Assembly: GCF_000213175.1 (NCBI RefSeq)
Contig: NW_009799179.1
Coordinates: 558,001-622,000 of the forward strand
DNA length: 64,000 nucleotides
Origin: Neurospora tetrasperma FGSC 2508
Taxonomy: Eukaryota > Ascomycota > Sordariomycetes > Sordariales > Sordariaceae
Direction of reading: 5' to 3'
This document shows positions 47,599 through 57,700 of the stretch, piece after piece. Within the stretch, counting starts at the first letter, position 1. Each line of letters begins with the position of its first letter. The translations under genes were made by a program, and so were the position numbers. The notes below the pieces were generated by a model. It made no database searches, was not told the origin of the DNA, and saw only the letters and a program-made list of their open reading frames with translations.

Positions 47599-48568
47599 TT
47601 AGATGTCGTCGATATCAACGGCCTTGCCACCGGCCTCGGCGCCCTCCTCGTCCTCGGAGTCACGGTCCTCGTCGAACTCGAAGCCGCAGTCGCCGTCCTC
47701 GTTGGGGCCGAAGGTGTCGGTCTCGTTGATCTTGGCGGTGTCGGGAAGCTCGCCGTAGGCCTTCCTGTTGATGGGGGGAAAGCAAGTGGTTAGTAGGGCT
47801 GTCGTTGACAGGATGGAGAGCGGAAGGGAAAAAAAAGAAAAACGTACAGAGAACGGGCCTCGTCGGCAGAGTACTTGAGGATAACATCACCCTTCTCGTC
47901 CTGGTACTCACGGAGGGAGACAAGGATGATGTCACCGTTGTTGATCCAGATCTTCTTGCGAAGCTTGCCGCGAATGAGACCGAGACGCTTGACACCGTCG
48001 AAGCACTGAAAGCGGGGAAAAAAGTTAGAATGTGTGTTATGCTTGTAGGTAGTCGAACGAGGGAGGGGTGGAAAGGACATACCATAGCCTCGAGTCTGCC
48101 GTTACCCAGCATCTTGATGACCTGAGCGTACTCTGTAGCGAAAGACATGTGTGAGCTTGTTGTTCGTTTGCTGTTGTTGTCGAGAGGCATGGGCGAGCGT
48201 CGATGTCGCAGGTTTTTGCTGTGTGCTGTGTGCGTTTCGCTTGCTCGCCACACCGGGGTATTCACGTACCTTGACCCTCCTCCTTGAAGGTCAACTCGCG
48301 CTTCTCATTGCTGTTCGAAGTGGTTAGCCATATGAAGAAGCAAAGACTATGGTATGCGACTCCGTCGACGACGAGCTAGTATGCGCGCGCATCGCCATGG
48401 TGCTTGGTAGTGGCGGCGATGCGGGGCGGCGCGATGGGTCTTGGTCGTCGTCGGCGGGCGGGCAACACCAGGCAAAAAGAGCTGGAAAAAATAGATAAAA
48501 AATCCTTACTCGTTCTCGTTCTTTCCTCTTCTCCTGTTCTTACCACCCTTTCCCTTGTTCTTAGGCAT
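47599..48568 (-). CDS. translation initiation factor eIF1A
   Basis: Five minus-strand exons, 48568-48510, 48310-48270, 48132-48083, 48005-47848 and 47764-47599, give 157 aa. All junctions are GT-AG and in phase. The start [19 protein letters not shown] is the basic tail seen in all eukaryotic eIF1A. The OB fold carries [35 protein letters not shown] and [12 protein letters not shown], followed by ADEARSLKAYGELP. The acidic C-terminus ends in DIDDI, which binds eIF5B. The factor sits in the ribosomal A site during start-codon scanning. Four introns in so short a gene is dense; exons 2 and 3 are only 41 and 50 nt. It diverges from the unknown gene at 49236. Confidence 0.98.
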
Positions 48569-49235
48569 GTTGGCTGTTGTTGTCGACGACTACGGGTGTC
48601 GGCTGGCCGGTGTGGGTGCGGTGTGTGAATTGGGTGTTGATGCGAGAAGAAAGACAAAAATCCAGCAACGGCTGCGTGGAGTGGATGACGGACTTGGTTG
48701 GGGGTCAAGGACTGCTGGAGCACTGGAGCACTGGAGCAATGGCGGGTTCTGGGTACCGGTCTTTCACACGCCCGCCGTGAAACGAAAGCAAGGCGTTTTG
48801 GTATTGTCGATGTGGTGGAGAATCTTTCCATGATACGGACTTGGGAGAATGAGTGGGAGACTGGGCTCCTTGTAGGGCAAAATGGGCGAAAAGGGGTGGC
48901 TCGGACCTTGTGCTGACGAATAAAAAGGTCCAAAGCGCAGGCAAAAAGGTGCAGTTGAGTCATGGCGGACTTCCGCAGTTCTTGGGCTGCCCTGTTGCAT
49001 AATTATCACATAATATGCCCGTGGATGTGGGTGGCTGATTTTGGACCAAATTCGCTCAGTATGGTAAGGTAATACTGGTAAAATACTTGTGACAACGGCA
49101 ACCGCACGTCTGATTCTCACCCACCACGGCTGTGTCTTCATCCATTGTCAACATGATCGGATGTTCGATTATTCGCCCATCAGCGCCAAACTTTCAACAA
49201 GCCACTAGTTGAGCGCAGTCGACTGGCCATCTTCC
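48569..49235. promoter_or_regulatory. divergent region, eIF1A / 333-aa protein
   Basis: About 670 nt upstream of both genes. It contains a run of ctggagca units near 48714-48740 (three copies of an 8-9 nt word). No TATA box was fixed for either gene, as is usual for a housekeeping translation factor. Confidence 0.45.
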
Positions 49236-50237
49236 ATGTCCTTGCCTTCTATTCCAAAGCGTGCCACTTCAGCTGGCCTTGTCGTTGACTTGGCGTCGAC
49301 CATCAAGACCAGATGGCGACCCTTACGCCCTCTGATGCTTAGAGGCTGTGATCAACGGCGAGGCAAGAGCATGAAGGCCAAGATTCCGGAAGATGCAGCG
49401 CAAGGATACGGCTACACTCAGTTGAATTGGAGTCCTTATAGCGAGCCGGTACTATCGAAGAGAGTCAAGGCTCTGTCCGACGCGCTTAACATTGGAACTT
49501 ATTACGACGTCAAGGCAGTCAAAGGGCAGGATCTTGCCAATGCTCCGTTCATGGTCTCGACGGCCACGAAACATTGCTATACGAGACAGTCGGTCATGAA
49601 GTACTTTGGTGTAGGAGAGCATCCTTTGACGGACATGTTCCTCCACCATTACACCTCCAAGAAGCATCGACCATTATGGTTGTTTGTCTACAATGGTGAC
49701 GCCGACCTTCGTCCCGTAGTGAAGACTGTGTGCGTGAACAGGTTGAGGGAGGCTGTCCACAAGGCTCTGAAGGCGAATGGATATGGCCAGTGGGGGGATC
49801 GATTACCGGGATTTGACGACACATCGGTGCTTCACGGCACCATTCACGTTCGCATCTCACACGGCAAGGAGTTCATCCAGATGAGCGACCAGGAAATCCA
49901 TGACGCGCTTGACAAACTGATGAAGAAGCATATCATCAAACAGCTCCAAGTCCCACAATGGCCGATGCAAGCTCAGTCTAGGCGGGTTCGTGTTGGCGAA
50001 CAGTCGGCTCAAAACAGAGGATACAGCGATCAGCCGCAACAACGTGGGTCAGGGCAGCCAAGTGCTGGAAGTTATAGAAACACCAGAGAGACAGCACCAA
50101 CCGACATGCGTGCCGGCAACCGGGTTTCGGAGCCAAGGGCGAAGGATGGAATTATCAAAGGAGACGGATCCAGTTCCCGTGTACAACAGCTTGCCGAACG
50201 GTTCCGAACGCGTCATCAAAATCCAGGATCGAACTAG
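49236..50237 (+). CDS. unrecognised 333-aa basic protein
   Basis: A single long frame from the ATG at 49236 to a TAG, with the same frame open some codons upstream without another ATG. The N-terminus is basic and lacks acidic residues for about 15 positions (MSLPSIPKRATSAG), which could be a mitochondrial targeting sequence. Residues 50-230 look folded: GYGYTQLNWSPYSEPV, GQWGDRLPGFDDTSVLHG and ISHGKEFIQMSDQEIHDAL. The last 90 residues are disordered and rich in Arg, Gln and Gly. I do not recognise a family. The text reads as real protein, with balanced composition and ordered hydrophobic blocks. Function cannot be assigned. Confidence 0.65.
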   Translation: MSLPSIPKRATSAGLVVDLASTIKTRWRPLRPLMLRGCDQRRGKSMKAKIPEDAAQGYGYTQLNWSPYSEPVLSKRVKALSDALNIGTYYDVKAVKGQDLANAPFMVSTATKHCYTRQSVMKYFGVGEHPLTDMFLHHYTSKKHRPLWLFVYNGDADLRPVVKTVCVNRLREAVHKALKANGYGQWGDRLPGFDDTSVLHGTIHVRISHGKEFIQMSDQEIHDALDKLMKKHIIKQLQVPQWPMQAQSRRVRVGEQSAQNRGYSDQPQQRGSGQPSAGSYRNTRETAPTDMRAGNRVSEPRAKDGIIKGDGSSSRVQQLAERFRTRHQNPGSN

Positions 50238-50975
50238 GACTTGGGGACAGGATGAAGGTAGCTCTTGGTAGACTCGTGGGAGCAAACGCAAGTTGAGTGT
50301 CGACTTCTCCGAGGGGTCTCTATGTAGCCAGCTGTCTACTTCTACAGCATATAGAGTAACAGTAAGAGAACGTCCGAAGGATGTAACGCACATCAGAAGC
50401 GATCAGTATCAGTAAGATACCCTTATTCAATCACGAAGCCTCTCACAACAACACCCAAACCTGATATTCAAACACCACCAAGAACTTTAGAAGTCGAAAA
50501 GATACGTACCTTGTTGGAGTGGAACCATTCAGGGGAAGCATCGAAGTCTTGGCGCCAAGCACAGGCTCTCGAGGTGCGCGTTTCCGGCCAAGACTCCACA
50601 TTTCCCGTCAAAGGAGCTGCTCCAGGGAGGTTCAGCACTGGACAGCCCGTCGCTGGCAGTCAGGGAAGCTCCAATTGAGGTCCAGTTTAGGCAATGAATG
50701 CCCTGCCCGTGGGATTTGGCGACAGCTTGTTGCTTCCCTTGCTCCTTGGCTCGAGTACACTACAGCTCCAGTATCACAAAGACAGGAATCAACCAACCAA
50801 GTCACCACTCGAGAATCGCCAGGGCACAGCTATCATCTGCAGCTTTGCAAAGAGGCCACACAGCACTTGAAATCCAGGGTCGAAGCTGTAGCTACCTCTA
50901 CACATCTTCCCAAGCTTGACGACCTACCTCTCTCTACTTACCAACAATCCGGCCACATCCCCATCGCGAACCATC
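50238..50975. other. upstream region of the Chs5-like gene
   Basis: No separate gene is supported. An open plus frame crosses 50519-51040 but is not ATG-started in a credible context and runs out of frame across the true Chs5 start. The region before 50976 is rich in C and A, as in other leaders in this window. Confidence 0.5.
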
Positions 50976-52417
50976 ATGCTCGTCTCCCTGACCGTCGGCA
51001 AGGTCGACGCCGGCGTCACCGTCCTCCTAACTCCGGATAAGCGACTAGTATGTTTGGTTCCAGTAGTGACCCCAAGTCAAGGACCAAGACAAGTGTTAAT
51101 CTCACCTTCTGATGCCAGATCGAGTTCCCCTCCATCCTCCTGCCCCCCGACATCTCCTCGGGCTCCATTGTCGACGTCACCGTTGCCCGCAACGTTGCCT
51201 CAGAAGACGAAGCCGAACGCGCCTTCCGCGCCCTCCAAGACAAGATCTTCAACGCCCTCGGTGCTGCCGAGCCCAAGGCTCCCAATCTCCGCTGTCGCAA
51301 TGCCACCCAGACCAGCGTCGTCCTCGAGTGGGACCCCATCGATCTCGCAACCGCCGACCTGATCAGCCTGGCCCTCTATCGCAACGGCCAAAAGGCCGGC
51401 AACATTCCCAAACCAACCGCCATGCACTCGACCAAAATTTCGGGCTTGGCTGTCGACACCGAGTACACATTCCACCTGGTACTGCGCACAACGGCCGGCA
51501 CCCTGGCCAGCGACAAGGTCGTGGTCCGCACACACAAGATGACGGACCTCAGCGGCATCACCATCACCACGGGCATCCTCCCTCCCGCACTCAGGGAGTC
51601 TCTGGCCCGCTCGGTGGACCGGATTGGCGCCAAGCTGGTCGACACCGTTAGAATCGATACCACGCACTTTGTCACCACCGAGGGCCGGGGCGTGCAATGG
51701 GAGAAGGCGAACGAGCTCAACATCCCCGTGGTCAGGCCCGAGTGGGTGGAGGCGTGCGAGAGGAACGGCAGGATCCTGGGTGTCACCAAGTTCTATCTGG
51801 ATGCTGTCCGCGTTGGCATGGGACCGTCGGCGGCGGATATGGGAGGAAGCCCACCAATGCAGCATAATAGGAGTGTGTCTTCTGCGTTTTCACACAAGGA
51901 ATTGCCGCCGCAGCCATCGCCGCCAGTCCCTCAGCAGCAGCAGCAACAACAACAACAACAACAGACGAGCCCGCCACCTACAAATGGGGTACGCAGTCCT
52001 GATGTGAACAAGCCTACACCACCACCGCCTGCTGAGCCCGAGCCCGAGCCGGCGCCTGAGCCGGTGTTGGTGCCAGAGCAGAAGCAAGAGGAGGAGTTAC
52101 AGCCGGTAGCACTTGAGCCTAGTGTGGAGGCGACAACGACAGAGGTGCAGCAAGAGGACGATACTGGATCCGAGAAAGGAGGCGACCAGAGTGATATAGC
52201 GTCTGAACCAGAAGACAAGGCTATACAAGACGACGAGCCAAAGGTGCTTGACCATGCAAAGGAGGAGCAAGGTCTGCCAGTACGACTTGCTTCTCCAGTG
52301 GAAGATGCCGAGGTGAGCAAAGAGGGCGAAGATGAAGACGAGGACAAGAACGACAGTCTGAATCCCAAGGGAGGGAAATCATCTGATGGAGCGTCGTTTC
52401 AGGATGTTGCCCTATGA
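50976..52417 (+). CDS. Chs5-like exomer scaffold (FN3 plus BRCT)
   Basis: Exons 50976-51047 and 51119-52417 join at phase 0 (DKRL|IEFPSILLPP), giving 456 aa. The N-terminal 75 residues match the dimerisation segment of Chs5 (VSLTVGKVDAGVTVLLTP). A fibronectin type III domain spans about residues 81-164 and a BRCT domain about 165-265 (VVRPEWVEACERNGRI is its classic end). The FN3-BRCT pair binds Arf1 at the late Golgi. In yeast, exomer exports chitin synthase Chs3 and other cargo. The tail is disordered, with a Gln run of about eleven, an EPEPEPAPEP repeat and acidic stretches. It should act with a ChAPs-type cargo adaptor encoded elsewhere. Confidence 0.93.
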
Positions 52418-53309
52418 CAGCTGAAGGGTTGAGACGAGGCTGAAACGAAGGATAACGAGGACCACGGACAGAGGGTTAGAAAGACCCATGTACGATTAAT
52501 ATGCAGTCTATGTGAGGGTTATCACAGCTGGGGGGGTAAAGAAGCGCGAGTCTGGCTGGGCTAGTCTACTTCATGGCGGAGGATAGAACTTTGATGATGG
52601 ATCACGATTGTTACAGTTAATACACTTTACTTCATCCTCAAATCGTACAGTTCTGGTGCCAATACTTTCCATAAGCCGTATCCCGGTTTTAGTCTCCCCA
52701 GCCCGATTATTCATATGTCCCATCCGTTCCCTCTCATCGATTGCTACCATAACCCCACCCGAGCTTTCCAACCTTCTCAGATCTACTTTCAGATCTCTGA
52801 TTTGTCTTGGCATCTTGGAATCGCACATGGTCCTCCAATGAATGCCAGATCGCTGGGTACCCTGGGGACGGCAAGAGCCGCATCCATGTTGGTGACGTCG
52901 ATCAGTGACTTGATGACTTGCACACGGCGATGTACTAACAATAATGTCAACAAACGGCCATGTGTCATTGATATCGAGGACGACTGGAGGAGTGTCTTGG
53001 AAGATGGCGGGGACTCCATAGATGATGACATTGCTCGGTACCATTGTTGTCAGGCCGCGAGAGGTCGTGAAGACCGTCATCAATGTCACGACACCATCCT
53101 CCCTCATCAAAAACATTCTACTCTTCAACCAGCTTCATAACTGACTTTCTCCATTATACACACCACGATATCTTAAAGGATTAGGTCCTCAAAAGAAACA
53201 ACTTCCTCCAAGAGCACAGCATAACCTTATCTCCAATCACCATTTACAGGAGAACGCGGCAACACCACAACAACCCTAACATTATCCCTTTCTCTCAAAA
53301 CACCCCAAA
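52418..53309. other. intergenic, Chs5 to SDR
   Basis: Overlapping open frames on both strands (52571-53128 minus, 52715-53140 plus) exist, but neither shows a domain, codon preference or splice-supported continuation. I do not call them. The last 100 nt are a CA-rich leader for the SDR gene. Confidence 0.4.
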
Positions 53310-54368
53310 ATGTCTAAACCCTGGATTCTGCTCTGTCCTTCCTCCCGCGGCATCGGCCATGCCTTAACCCGACACCTCCTCCGAACTACCACCCTCCCGA
53401 TCCTAGCCACCACCCGCACCCGCGATCCGGAAGAGACCAAAGCCGCCTTACTCAAGGACTTGTTCCCTAATCCTCAACCTCAACAGTCTTCCCCACCCAC
53501 CGATTCCTCATCATCCGCCGCCGCCAAAGCTACCGGCCCGGGCGTAGCACCTTCCAGCAAAATCAGCGATTCCTCTTCAAGCGATACGTATCCTTATCCA
53601 TCCCCGCCAGAACACAGCAGCAGCAGCAGCTCCGCCGACTCTTCTTCTTCTTCCGGTGATTCTGCCTCTTCTGCCTCTTCTTCTTCTTCTTCTTCATCAG
53701 CCACATTTTCATCCGCCGCCGCAGTCTCCTCCCGGCTACACCTCCTCCCCCTCGACGTCTGCCACGAAGACTCCATCCTCGCCTGCGCACAAAAGGCCTC
53801 CTCCCTCTTTCCGCCCGAGACGCACCACCTGCACCTAGCTTTCGCCCTCCCAGGTATCCTCCACCCAGAAAAGTCCGCAGCGCAAGTCGACTACGACCTA
53901 GCGCTGGACACGTACCGTGTGAATTGCCTGGGCCCCCTCATGCTAATGAAGCATTTCGGCTCGTTTTTACCTCGAAAGCGGACAGAAATCATTCACAACG
54001 AAAAAGGACTACCCAAACACGCCACATGGATCAACATGTCGGCGCGCGTCGGGTCGGTATCAGATAATAAGTCCGGAGGGTGGTACTCGTACCGCAGTTC
54101 CAAGGCGGCGGTGAATAGTCTGACGAAATCGTTTGATCATCAGCTTTTCAGCAGGAGTGGGGGAAAAGCGATTTGTGTCGGGTATCACCCGGGAACGGTC
54201 AAGACGGATTTGAGTAAGGGGTTTTGGGAGAGTAGTGTCAAGAGTGGCAGGAAGTTTTGGGAAAGCCCGGAGGAGGCGGCGGGGAATATGGCGGGGGTGG
54301 TTGCGGCGCTGGAGGAAAGCCAGAGGGGAAGGATTTGGGATTGGAAGGGGGAGGAGATTTTGCCTTGA
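53310..54368 (+). CDS. short-chain dehydrogenase with serine-rich insert
   Basis: One exon of 352 aa from the ATG in a CCAAAATG context. The Rossmann start is SSRGIGHALTRHLL, the catalytic Ser244 lies in INMSARVGS, and the YxxxK pair is Tyr261 and Lys265 in YSYRSSKAA. HPGTVKTDLSKGF follows. This is the C-factor/CsgA-like group of NAD(P)-dependent oxidoreductases; the substrate is unknown. Between the second beta strand and the core (about residues 60-140) there is a low-complexity insert of Ser and Ala, encoded partly by TCT/AGC repeats (53617-53700), which the usual 250-residue enzyme lacks. The insert splits the dinucleotide-binding half but keeps frame, so the enzyme is probably still folded. 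Confidence 0.9.
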   Translation: MSKPWILLCPSSRGIGHALTRHLLRTTTLPILATTRTRDPEETKAALLKDLFPNPQPQQSSPPTDSSSSAAAKATGPGVAPSSKISDSSSSDTYPYPSPPEHSSSSSSADSSSSSGDSASSASSSSSSSSATFSSAAAVSSRLHLLPLDVCHEDSILACAQKASSLFPPETHHLHLAFALPGILHPEKSAAQVDYDLALDTYRVNCLGPLMLMKHFGSFLPRKRTEIIHNEKGLPKHATWINMSARVGSVSDNKSGGWYSYRSSKAAVNSLTKSFDHQLFSRSGGKAICVGYHPGTVKTDLSKGFWESSVKSGRKFWESPEEAAGNMAGVVAALEESQRGRIWDWKGEEILP

Positions 54369-54758
54369 AGTCTGAGTCGGTTGAGTGTCGGTGTTTATGA
54401 ACATGGGAGGTGGGCGAGGAGGTGGTTGAAAGAAACAAATGGAAGTGCCTACACTAGACAAAGAGTGCGAAGTGATTGTTGGGCAGGATGGAGTGCATTG
54501 ATTATCAATTTTTTTTAATTTTTCCTCGGCGATCTTGGTATTCGGTCATGGTGAACAATCGAATTTCTAAGGATGGGCATGGATTCATCTTCGTTATTCC
54601 TCTTTCCCATGTATGTATGTTATCCATCACTCTGTTATGCCGCTTTCAGGGTATCTACCCAAGCAAAGCACCCACCACCCAACATGCAATAAACGGCAAA
54701 TCCACATTCGATTTTTTTTTTTTTTTTTTCGTATCCCAACAATCCATACTATCTCTGC
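54369..54758. other. convergent 3' interval
   Basis: Short flank between the SDR and the 1403-aa minus-strand gene. It contains a T17-type tract near 54712-54729 and a TACCTA word at 54760. No gene seen. Confidence 0.6.
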
Positions 54759-57700
54759 CTACCTAGTTTCGTGCAAAAGATTGACCGAAGCCTCCAACGC
54801 TCGCAACTCGGCACAGAGACTGGCACGGTATGCCCTTATCCTGCTCATCGTTTCCGTCTCCTCCTCCAAATCCTTCTCGTCCATCGGACCAAATCCGATA
54901 TCGCCGTTATTGTCTACCAGCTGTCTAGCCTCCCCGTCATGGCCCTCATGGACGGTACGATTGATCATTTGCTCGTCGTCATCGATACCGCTTGTACTCA
55001 CCGCGGTTCCAATGGCTCCGCTGGGTTCGTTCCCGCCGCCGTTACCAGTCAACTCACGCATCAGCGGCTCGAGGGTGTCCCATCCGTTTCGGTTTTTGTT
55101 TCCTTCGGTACCGTTTGATGCGGCACTGGTCGTTGTTCTCCTGAGGGCTCGTTTGATACTTTTGGTATTCGTTGTGTTGTCGCTGTTGGCGGGTTCATAG
55201 TCACTGGATGTGTCCTCCGACTGCTTTTCTGTTTGTTGAGTGTGAGCTCGATAGAGGGAAGGGAACCATTCTTCCGTTTCCAAACTAGAGCGACTTGGGC
55301 CAGATAACGAGGGTAATGAGGGAAGCGAGGGTAGTGATGGCCACGAGGGAGGCAAAAAGGGTGGCGGGGAGTTGTTGCGTTGGTCTCGGTTCCGGCGGTG
55401 GTAGTAGTGGTGGTGGTGGTGCCTGGAGAGGCTAGAGGAGTTCAAGAGGGTGTATTGTCTCTCTGCTTTTGCCTCCCTTCCGTCTTGCGCTTCCCCTTCT
55501 TGGCGGCCTTCACGATCCTCCCCTTCTCCCCGGCCTGTCGCATGTCTCAAATCACCAGAAGAGACCCCATAACCATCCCTATCGTAGCCGCCGTAGCTGT
55601 CGTGTCCGTAAGCACCATACCCAGATCCGTTACCGTCATATCCAAGGGCATCATCTTCGTGGTACTGGTAGGTAACACCATGGCCATCATAAATATACCC
55701 ATCCTCATCACTAGTAACCGCCAGTCCAATTCCAATCCCACTAATCGCCATTCCCACATTTTCCCTCAAGTCCCGTAGCCTCGTCAACGGATCGCGGCCA
55801 TCATGGACATGGTGTCTGCTGTTTCCATTGTGTCCTCCATATCCCTGGTCACTGTCGTAACCAGAACCAGAGAAACTCCCGTTATACAAAGCTGTCGAAT
55901 TCGCCCAAGTGGAGGAAATGGAAACAGCCAAGGGTTTTCCTTGTTGGTGACGTACCACCGCTCCTAAAGAAGACGAGGAAGACGAAGAATGTAGAGTCAT
56001 CGTCTGCTGAACCCCGCGGAGGGGAGTATCGGCGAGCCGCCGCATAATCTCTTCTTGCTTCTTTCTGTATTCTCTCTTCTCTCGTCTTCGCGCTGCGGTG
56101 TCGGGGAGAAGGCCGTTGTAGGTCAAGGATGGAGGGAAGGGGGCGGGGCCTCGGGAGGCGTTTGTGCTTCTGCTATCACTGCCACTGCCACTGCCACTGC
56201 CACTTTCACTGCCGCTGCCAATGTTGACACCGTTTGTATTTTTCTTGTCACCGTCGATGATCCCATTGCTTATTGAACAGGAGTTGGCGGGACCGCTGGC
56301 GTGAGCGTGGCTATGATTAGTACGATTGTGTTTGTAGTCGTGCTTGTTGTCCACGGATCGGGATCGAGAGGAAAACGAACCAAGTCGAGGATCGCGGGGT
56401 AGACTTCGTACGCGACGAGCGGCGGGAAGAGGAGCAGGAGGAGGTTGTGTTGGTTGAGATATGACTGTGTATGTACTGCGAGCGGTGCTTGTATCCTTGT
56501 GACTCGTCACCAACGGGAACGCCCGACCGCCACCACTGGTAATCGTGCTGCAGGTATTGTTCGAGCCAGCGACAAGTGTCGGCTTCGAATGCGGTGTTGG
56601 GCTTCGTACCGGTGTGAGCGTTGGCTGAGCGGACAAGGAGGTATTGGTGCTGCTACTGCTGGTGCTGCTGCTGGAATTGCTAGTCGTAGCAGGGCTCGCG
56701 TTGGAGCGGGGATGTTGCAAGTGCTGTGCGGGCGATGTCAGTTGTGATCCTGTCGTCAGATTACTGCTACTAAAGTCGGTGGTGCCGGTGACACTGTCGT
56801 CGATGGTGGTGTTGCCGAAGGTGTGTTGAGAGGTTATTGACCCGCGATTGCTGGCCGAGACTGTGCTGGTCGTAATGATGTTGTGCTGGTGGTGTCGGCC
56901 CCTCTCCTCCATATCATCATAGTCGTCGACTTGGTACTCGTACCCGCCAGGAAGTTGCTTCGTCACGGTGGTCAGCAACCAACTGTTTCTGTTTTCCAGC
57001 TGACGAAGTCGGTTGCGGAGGATATCGAGCTCTTTTTTCTTGGAGTGACGGAACTCTTCGCATTGCTGCAGGAGATCGATGTGAGAGCCGGAACATGGGA
57101 CGCCTGTTCTGCTGAAGCAATTGTTGGAGGAGGAATAGAGCCGTAAGGGCGGACAGATGATTTGGCTGGTCCTTCTTAGCTGGAGCGACTTGTTCAGATT
57201 GGAAGAAGGTGCTGGCAGAGGAGTCGTCTGTGGAGTTTTTGAGTCGACGACTGAACTGGGTACCTGCAAAGAATCTGTCAGGACAATATCTGACGCCTGT
57301 TCAAGTTCGCCATCTTGTCGATTCGTCCCTTCTGGCTGCGACGGTCCCAAGCTAATGCTGCTCCTGCATGACAAGGGCTTCAGGTCAGCTACGATCATCA
57401 CCGTTGAGAAGCGTAGCGGTGGTAGCTGTACAGCCTCGACCTTTTCGAGCGCCGAGCTCGACGCCTCTGCATCAGGCTCGGTCGAGTACTCCGCCGGCAG
57501 ATCAGGCGGAGTGTGGAACGCTGCCGACTGGTTTCCATCCGTCTTGACACTTTCACCATCGAGAGAATCATTTCGCTTTCGCGGCTTTCTCTTCGTGAAG
57601 CTTTTGTAGGACCAGAGACTTGGTTGTTGTCTCAATTGCTGGTCCGGCAACGTCCTGAGTTTATCAGAAGGAGTAGCTACCCACGAGAACGAGCTTACAT

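Noticed and set aside
52571-53140. Overlapping plus and minus open frames
   Set aside because: Both are open over the same span with no domain on either, which is typical of chance frames.
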